Positions 60,235 through 64,000 of a DNA stretch of 64,000 nucleotides are shown here, piece after piece. Source of the stretch: an uncultured Draconibacterium sp. (GTDB lineage Bacteria > Bacteroidota > Bacteroidia > Bacteroidales > Prolixibacteraceae). Location: positions 124,001 to 188,000 of the forward strand of contig NZ_OY781982.1 in assembly GCF_963677565.1 (NCBI RefSeq), given 5' to 3'. The position numbers and the translations under genes are program-made. The notes below the pieces were generated by a model, which had not been told where the DNA came from, made no database searches, and worked only from the letters and a program-made list of their open reading frames with translations. The first letter of the stretch is position 1. Each line of letters starts with the position of its first letter.

Positions 60235-62643
60235 TTATAATTTGCCTGAGAAGGGCACTGAAACATTCAATACAATATTCCGCCCCGGCTCAGGTACATT
60301 AATCAGCCTGTAAAAGCTGGTGTGTTTAAAATATTTGGTGTTAAGCAGATTTTGTACCTGCATTGAGATGTTAACTTTTTGGTTTATAATTTCGATCTCG
60401 CCTCCCACTCCTAAATTTACCACCTGGTAACCGTCGGTAGTTACTTCCGGTGGAACAATGTGGTTTTGAGGCGCAGTAATTCTGTAATCAAATGAAGCAT
60501 AAGCATTTTCTGCAAATGCAACCTTTTTCTTCTGATATTTTAGATTGATAATAGCCGAAGCCGGTGGCGAAAATGGCAAAGTATATCCCTTTTTCTCTCC
60601 CGAGAATTGTTCTGAATACACATATTCGGCCATGGCTCCCAGCTGTAAATAAGGCAGCAATTCGTAATGAACATGCACCTCGGCTCCGTAGCGCAGCACC
60701 TTGCTTTCGGTATAATAAAATACCTGGTTACCGTTTCCGTACAATCGGTCGAAATCGGAACTCGGATTCAGGAAAATGTAATTATCAAAGTAATTCAGAA
60801 AAGGCGTTGTCCCCACAGCAAATCGTTCTGAATGGTATTCCATTCCCAGATCAAGCTGGTACGAAATTTCAGGTGAAAGATCAGGGTTACCAACTTCGTA
60901 ACTAAAGCGATGATAATTTACACCGTTTGCCGCCAGCTCTTTTGCGATAGGCATCCGAAAACTTTTGCCAACATTGGCTTTTAACGACCAGTGCTTCAAG
61001 TCGTAATTATAACCTACCGACCATGATAAACTGGAAAAAGTACGGTCGATATTTCCGGCACGCCTGAGATACTCCAAACCTGTATTTTCGTCTTCATCTA
61101 CAGGAGAAGGAAACCAGTCGTAATACTCCTTTGTCTCAATAGTTCCATAATCGTAACGTACTCCCATTAGTAAACGACTTCGTTCCGAGAACTTGTGTTT
61201 TGCAACAAAAAATCCTCCCACACGAAACTGTTCATAGGCCGGAATAATAAACCCGCGACCATCAATCCGGTTATCCTGAAACTCGCTGTTAATTCCTGTT
61301 ACCAATTGGTTTTTCTCATCAACCTGATGCGAAAACCGTAGATTTCCGGTATACACAAATTTCTCAAACTCGCGCTCTAAATCCGGATCAAACGTTAAGG
61401 TATCAGGAAAAACCGGCGGCATATAACCATGGCTTACATATGCACTCCATTCTTGCCGAAAATTACGTTGGAAACCTAAATCCATTTCAAGCTTCGAAGC
61501 GTTCCATTTGTAATGAGTAGTATTCACCACTTTAAAATGGCTCACATTCTGGTACGGATAATTGATATCACGGCTTGATTTATCGTGGAAATCAGTATCC
61601 ACGTTTCGAGGTTCTAAACCGTGCGCATTAGCAAAAAAGCCACTTTTGCTGTTTACCGTGCTCACAAACAGCTTACTCTGAAACCCGTTTTGGATAATGC
61701 CAAGTGTCAGGTGCAGGTTTTTTTCGTTGCCTGCCGTATTTCGCAGGTAATTGTTATGCAAAGCTGCACGGTACGAATAAATATCCACACTATCGGTCGG
61801 CACTTTGTAGTCTCCATAATCGATATAAGTGGCACGAAGGTTGGCAAAAAACCAGTCTTTCCGCCCATACACCGAAACGGAAGTTCCCAATAAACCGTTA
61901 TTTGTTTTTCCGGTGAGGTCAACGTTTCCACCAAACGAATTCGGCAGCGGCAAGGTTCTGTTGTTCATGTCGATTACACCACCAATAGCATCGGAACCGT
62001 ACATTAACGACGCCGGACCTTTAATCACTTCCACATTATCAACCGCATACTGGTCTATTTCTAAACCATGGTCGCTTCCCCATTGCTGTGCTTCGTGTTT
62101 TATATTGTTTTCAACCACCACCACGCGGTTAAACCCAAGGCCACGAATTACCGGTTTTGACTGACCGGAGCCAATATCGATCGTAGTAACGCCGGGCAAT
62201 CTTTCCAGCGAACTCATCAAGCTGCCACCAAGGTTTTGTTTCAGATAATCATCATTAACAACTTCGATGTTCAGCGATTCTTCCTTTTTGCGGTTCTCTG
62301 CATAATTATCAGTTATAACAACTTCCTGCAAACTTAAATTAGCCACTTCCAGCTGAGCTTTGTAAGAACTGTTATTCTTGACTAAAACGCTATCAACATG
62401 GTTTTTATAACCAATAAACAAGATATTGAGAATATAGCTTCCCCCGGGCAACTTATCCAAAACAAATTGGCCGTTGGCATCGGTAACCGTACCTTTTTCA
62501 ATCGGAAACAACAACACGGATGCACCCGGCAGCGGATCGTTATTTTCATCAAAAACCTGTCCGGAAAGCACATAATTAGCCTGGCCAAACATGTGGCCAT
62601 ACAAAAAGATCATGCAAATAAAAAGCATGACAAACTTTCTCAT
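60235..62643 (-). CDS. TonB-dependent outer-membrane receptor (probable metal receptor)
   Basis: An 802-aa receptor with signal peptide (ending MFGQ). An N-terminal carboxypeptidase-regulatory-like domain (about 25-105, GQVFDENNDPLPGASVLLFP) is followed by a plug domain (GGSLMSSLERLPGVTTIDIGSG, PVIRGLGFNRVVVVENN, YGSDAIGGVIDM), then a beta-barrel to the terminal segment EPGRNIVLNVSVPFSG. His-rich neighbours and an adjacent Fur-family regulator point to zinc or another divalent metal complex as ligand. Energy comes from TonB-ExbBD, not encoded here. It follows a His/Cys-rich small protein gene by 50 nt. Confidence 0.88.
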   Translation of the reverse strand: MRKFVMLFICMIFLYGHMFGQANYVLSGQVFDENNDPLPGASVLLFPIEKGTVTDANGQFVLDKLPGGSYILNILFIGYKNHVDSVLVKNNSSYKAQLEVANLSLQEVVITDNYAENRKKEESLNIEVVNDDYLKQNLGGSLMSSLERLPGVTTIDIGSGQSKPVIRGLGFNRVVVVENNIKHEAQQWGSDHGLEIDQYAVDNVEVIKGPASLMYGSDAIGGVIDMNNRTLPLPNSFGGNVDLTGKTNNGLLGTSVSVYGRKDWFFANLRATYIDYGDYKVPTDSVDIYSYRAALHNNYLRNTAGNEKNLHLTLGIIQNGFQSKLFVSTVNSKSGFFANAHGLEPRNVDTDFHDKSSRDINYPYQNVSHFKVVNTTHYKWNASKLEMDLGFQRNFRQEWSAYVSHGYMPPVFPDTLTFDPDLEREFEKFVYTGNLRFSHQVDEKNQLVTGINSEFQDNRIDGRGFIIPAYEQFRVGGFFVAKHKFSERSRLLMGVRYDYGTIETKEYYDWFPSPVDEDENTGLEYLRRAGNIDRTFSSLSWSVGYNYDLKHWSLKANVGKSFRMPIAKELAANGVNYHRFSYEVGNPDLSPEISYQLDLGMEYHSERFAVGTTPFLNYFDNYIFLNPSSDFDRLYGNGNQVFYYTESKVLRYGAEVHVHYELLPYLQLGAMAEYVYSEQFSGEKKGYTLPFSPPASAIINLKYQKKKVAFAENAYASFDYRITAPQNHIVPPEVTTDGYQVVNLGVGGEIEIINQKVNISMQVQNLLNTKYFKHTSFYRLINVPEPGRNIVLNVSVPFSGKL

Positions 62644-62693
62644 ATAAAATAATTGAGATTAAAATTCACCTAAAAAATTAATAAACTGATATG

Positions 62694-63050
62694 TTAGGTG
62701 ATTGCAGGAGGTGCGCGCGGTGTTTTTGTGGAGACAACCTGTTTACAGGCTTGTTTTATTTTGGTTTCGGGAAGCGAATGCTGTACAATTTGTGTTCCGG
62801 GCTTAAAAAACAAGAGTCGTGGTAATTCGTTAACCGGAAAGTGATAATCGCAAATGGGGCAACTTTCGTAAACATCGGTGCTGATATGAATAAGTACACC
62901 ATCAGGCTCGTTATGCTCCAAATGACAGCATTCATGATGAGAATCGGCTTTTTTGGAATGATGCCTAACAATATGATACGGTTGATAAGCGATTGGGAAA
63001 ACGAAAATCCCCAATAGCACAAGGGCTATATGTATTTTTAGACTATTCAC
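62694..63050 (-). CDS. Small exported His/Cys-rich protein
   Basis: A 118-aa protein. An N-terminal hydrophobic signal/anchor (IHIALVLLGIFVFPIAY) is followed by HHSKKADSHHECCHLEHNE (clustered His and Cys) and CPICDYHFP, giving two likely zinc/copper-binding motifs. The C-terminus ends in a Pro/basic stretch. Related short proteins accompany TonB receptors for metals in Bacteroidota. It sits between the Fur-family gene (3-nt gap) and the receptor gene, so a role in periplasmic metal buffering or sensing is inferred. Confidence 0.65.
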   Translation of the reverse strand: MNSLKIHIALVLLGIFVFPIAYQPYHIVRHHSKKADSHHECCHLEHNEPDGVLIHISTDVYESCPICDYHFPVNELPRLLFFKPGTQIVQHSLPETKIKQACKQVVSTKTPRAPPAIT

Positions 63051-63053
63051 AGA

Positions 63054-63461
63054 CTAGGCCTGTTCTTTGCAAACGGAACAGGTTCCTTTTATTAAAACTT
63101 CGGTTTCTTCCCCTGCGTAACCAACAGGAAGGGTATAGTGTTGCACAGGTATATTGTCTAAACACTTCACAGTATTACACGAATTGCAGTAAAAATGCGC
63201 ATGTGCTGACTTATGTGTTTCCTGTTTATCAAGTGCATATTTAACCACCTGATTATCGACAACGATTTTATGAATGATGTGATGCTCCACCAATGTTTTA
63301 AATGAACGATAAAAGGTGGTACGGTCGTAGTTACCGGCCAGGCGTTCCCTGATTTCATTTTCAGATAGCGCCTGGTTAGCTTCCATAACAATATCAATTA
63401 TCCCCTCACGGCAACTGGTTCGTTTGAGCTTATGATTATTTAATATATCAATTGGCTTCAT
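63054..63461 (-). CDS. Fur-family metal-responsive repressor (Zur/Fur-like)
   Basis: A 135-aa regulator. The N-terminal winged helix (LKRTSCREGIIDIVMEANQALSENEIRERL, YDRTTFYRSFKTLVEHHII) is followed by a dimer domain with the CNSC and CSVC pairs (structural Zn) and His-rich HKSAHAHFYC. Given its operon with His-rich uptake proteins, zinc is the most likely co-repressor, but Fur, Mur or Per types are not excluded. The ATG at 63461 is used; a TTG at 63497 would overlap the palindrome at 63482-63496. Likely autoregulated through that palindrome. Confidence 0.85.
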   Translation of the reverse strand: MKPIDILNNHKLKRTSCREGIIDIVMEANQALSENEIRERLAGNYDRTTFYRSFKTLVEHHIIHKIVVDNQVVKYALDKQETHKSAHAHFYCNSCNTVKCLDNIPVQHYTLPVGYAGEETEVLIKGTCSVCKEQA

Positions 63462-63481
63462 AAATGCAAATATGCTCCAAA

Positions 63482-63496
63482 TGCAACAATGTTGCA
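63482..63496. promoter_or_regulatory. 7-1-7 palindrome upstream of the Fur-family gene
   Basis: TGCAACA-A-TGTTGCA is a perfect palindrome with one central base, the geometry of Fur-family operators. It lies 21 nt before the ATG at 63461 and next to two AAATGCAA repeats. It probably mediates repression of the whole uptake operon. Confidence 0.6.
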
Positions 63497-63581
63497 AATA
63501 TAAAACAATAAATCAAAGCAATGAATTAAAGACTAATAAATATTTTTATCGATAAATTTACTCTCTTGTTGCGGCCATAAA

Positions 63582-63616
63582 AAAACCATTCTGTATCAAG
63601 CATACAGAATGGTTTT
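63582..63616 (-). terminator. Terminator of the rhamnosidase-like gene
   Basis: A 15-bp stem, AAAACCATTCTGTAT / ATACAGAATGGTTTT, with a 5-nt loop. On the minus strand it is followed by TTTATGG after the T run. Confidence 0.85.
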
Positions 63617-63642
63617 CTAATTTTAAAATTAAATTCTTGCCA

Positions 63643-64000
63643 CTATTCCGCCATCGGATAACTAAACGAATAAATCCCCGATCCCACTGAAACGGTAACG
63701 TCGTTTCCGCTTTGTTTGGCACTTGATTTTAAATCGTCGCCCATAATAATGTCAGCAACTTTCGCGTTCGGCAAAACTACCTCGGCAGAAGTATTTGCAG
63801 GAACTTCAACCTGGTAGGTCATCTGTCCGTCGTTAATCTTCCAGTCCGAAACGATCTTTCCATACATCGAATCAAATTCGGCTTTTACGTTTGTTAAACC
63901 TCCTCCCGGATTTGGTGCCAGGAAGAATTTCTTATATCCGGGATTATTTTCATCCACTTGAATTCCGGCCACATGATCGTACAACCACTCGCCAATGGCA
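63643..64000 (-). CDS. Alpha-L-rhamnosidase-like GH78 protein, C-terminal end (start outside window)
   Basis: The frame is open to the window edge (AIGEWLYDHVAGI precedes the first visible start-like codon), so only the C-terminal about 119 residues are seen. GEWLYDHVAGIQVDENNPGYKKFFLAPNPGGGLTNVKAEFDSMYG matches the end of the catalytic (alpha/alpha)6 barrel and the C-terminal beta domain of bacterial alpha-L-rhamnosidases, with VPANTSAEVVLP as a usual late motif. The enzyme would remove terminal rhamnose from glycans. It ends with a strong terminator. Confidence 0.85.
   Translation of the reverse strand, partial: AIGEWLYDHVAGIQVDENNPGYKKFFLAPNPGGGLTNVKAEFDSMYGKIVSDWKINDGQMTYQVEVPANTSAEVVLPNAKVADIIMGDDLKSSAKQSGNDVTVSVGSGIYSFSYPMAE

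Noticed and set aside
1..64000. tRNA, rRNA, CRISPR arrays, transposases or integrases
   Set aside because: None was recognised by eye; no cloverleaf-like sequence, regular spacer array or DDE/tyrosine-recombinase motif was seen. A tRNAscan and integrase HMM search would settle this.

Overview
The window looks like a chromosomal stretch from a member of the Bacteroidota, probably an anaerobic or facultative marine relative of the Prolixibacteraceae/Marinilabiliales. This is inferred from TAnnTTTG-type promoters, weak Shine-Dalgarno sites, moderate-to-low GC, many Sec lipoproteins, a TonB-dependent receptor, LytS/LytTR signalling, DUF4625, DUF5777 and head-GIN proteins, and GH5/GH43/GH51/GH78 enzymes. 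No rRNA, tRNA, CRISPR array, transposase or integrase gene was seen.

Layout. 1-2640: end of purU, a TlpA-like thioredoxin, hisH and argB. 2945-16511: an electron-transfer island. An FNR-like regulator is followed by a hexaheme lipoprotein with a collagen-like linker, a monoheme lipoprotein, a DUF5777 beta-barrel, a heptaheme anchored cytochrome with a cytochrome b561-type subunit, a 19-heme cytochrome fused to a b-type membrane domain, a NapC/NirT-type heptaheme cytochrome, a tetraheme c554-type cytochrome and a fused CcsBA heme-ligation factor. By count there are 44 c-type heme sites. No catalytic reductase is in view, so a quinol-to-outer-membrane electron conduit is the most economical reading. 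17569-21653: a molybdenum-cofactor operon (mobB-like, moeA, a compact moaA, moaC, MOSC-MogA fusion) behind a promoter and a strongly structured leader RNA, a candidate riboswitch.

21758-43800 is mostly housekeeping: C69 dipeptidase, NUDIX hydrolase, NlpC/P60 endopeptidase with a coupled 30-residue membrane peptide, PgpH-like HD phosphodiesterase, S41 protease, YqhD-like dehydrogenase, class IV aminotransferase, a LytS kinase beside a LytS pseudokinase and a LytTR regulator, an SDR/DUF2867 protein with a photolyase, and EttA. 44126-52742 is degradative: esterase, GH5, PIG-L deacetylase, duplicated SnoaL-like lipoprotein, GH43-like and GH51 enzymes. The last pair is bracketed by a diverged direct repeat of about 134 bp.

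53045-54886 is built like an integron gene-cassette array without an integrase. Single genes (a DUF6602-like nuclease-type protein and a lipoprotein) begin 20-30 nt after a GTTAGC/GTTAAC core and end just before a GCTAAC core, and the two attC-like elements share conserved ends. 55552-58075 holds an alpha/beta hydrolase, REP-like hairpins, a degenerate GATATC-rich repeat field and a small conserved-looking protein. 58076-64000 carries a pirin gene, then, on the minus strand, a probable metal (zinc?) uptake operon (Fur-family regulator, His/Cys-rich protein, TonB receptor, two DUF4625 lipoproteins) with a palindromic operator, and the C-terminal end of a GH78-type rhamnosidase running off the window.
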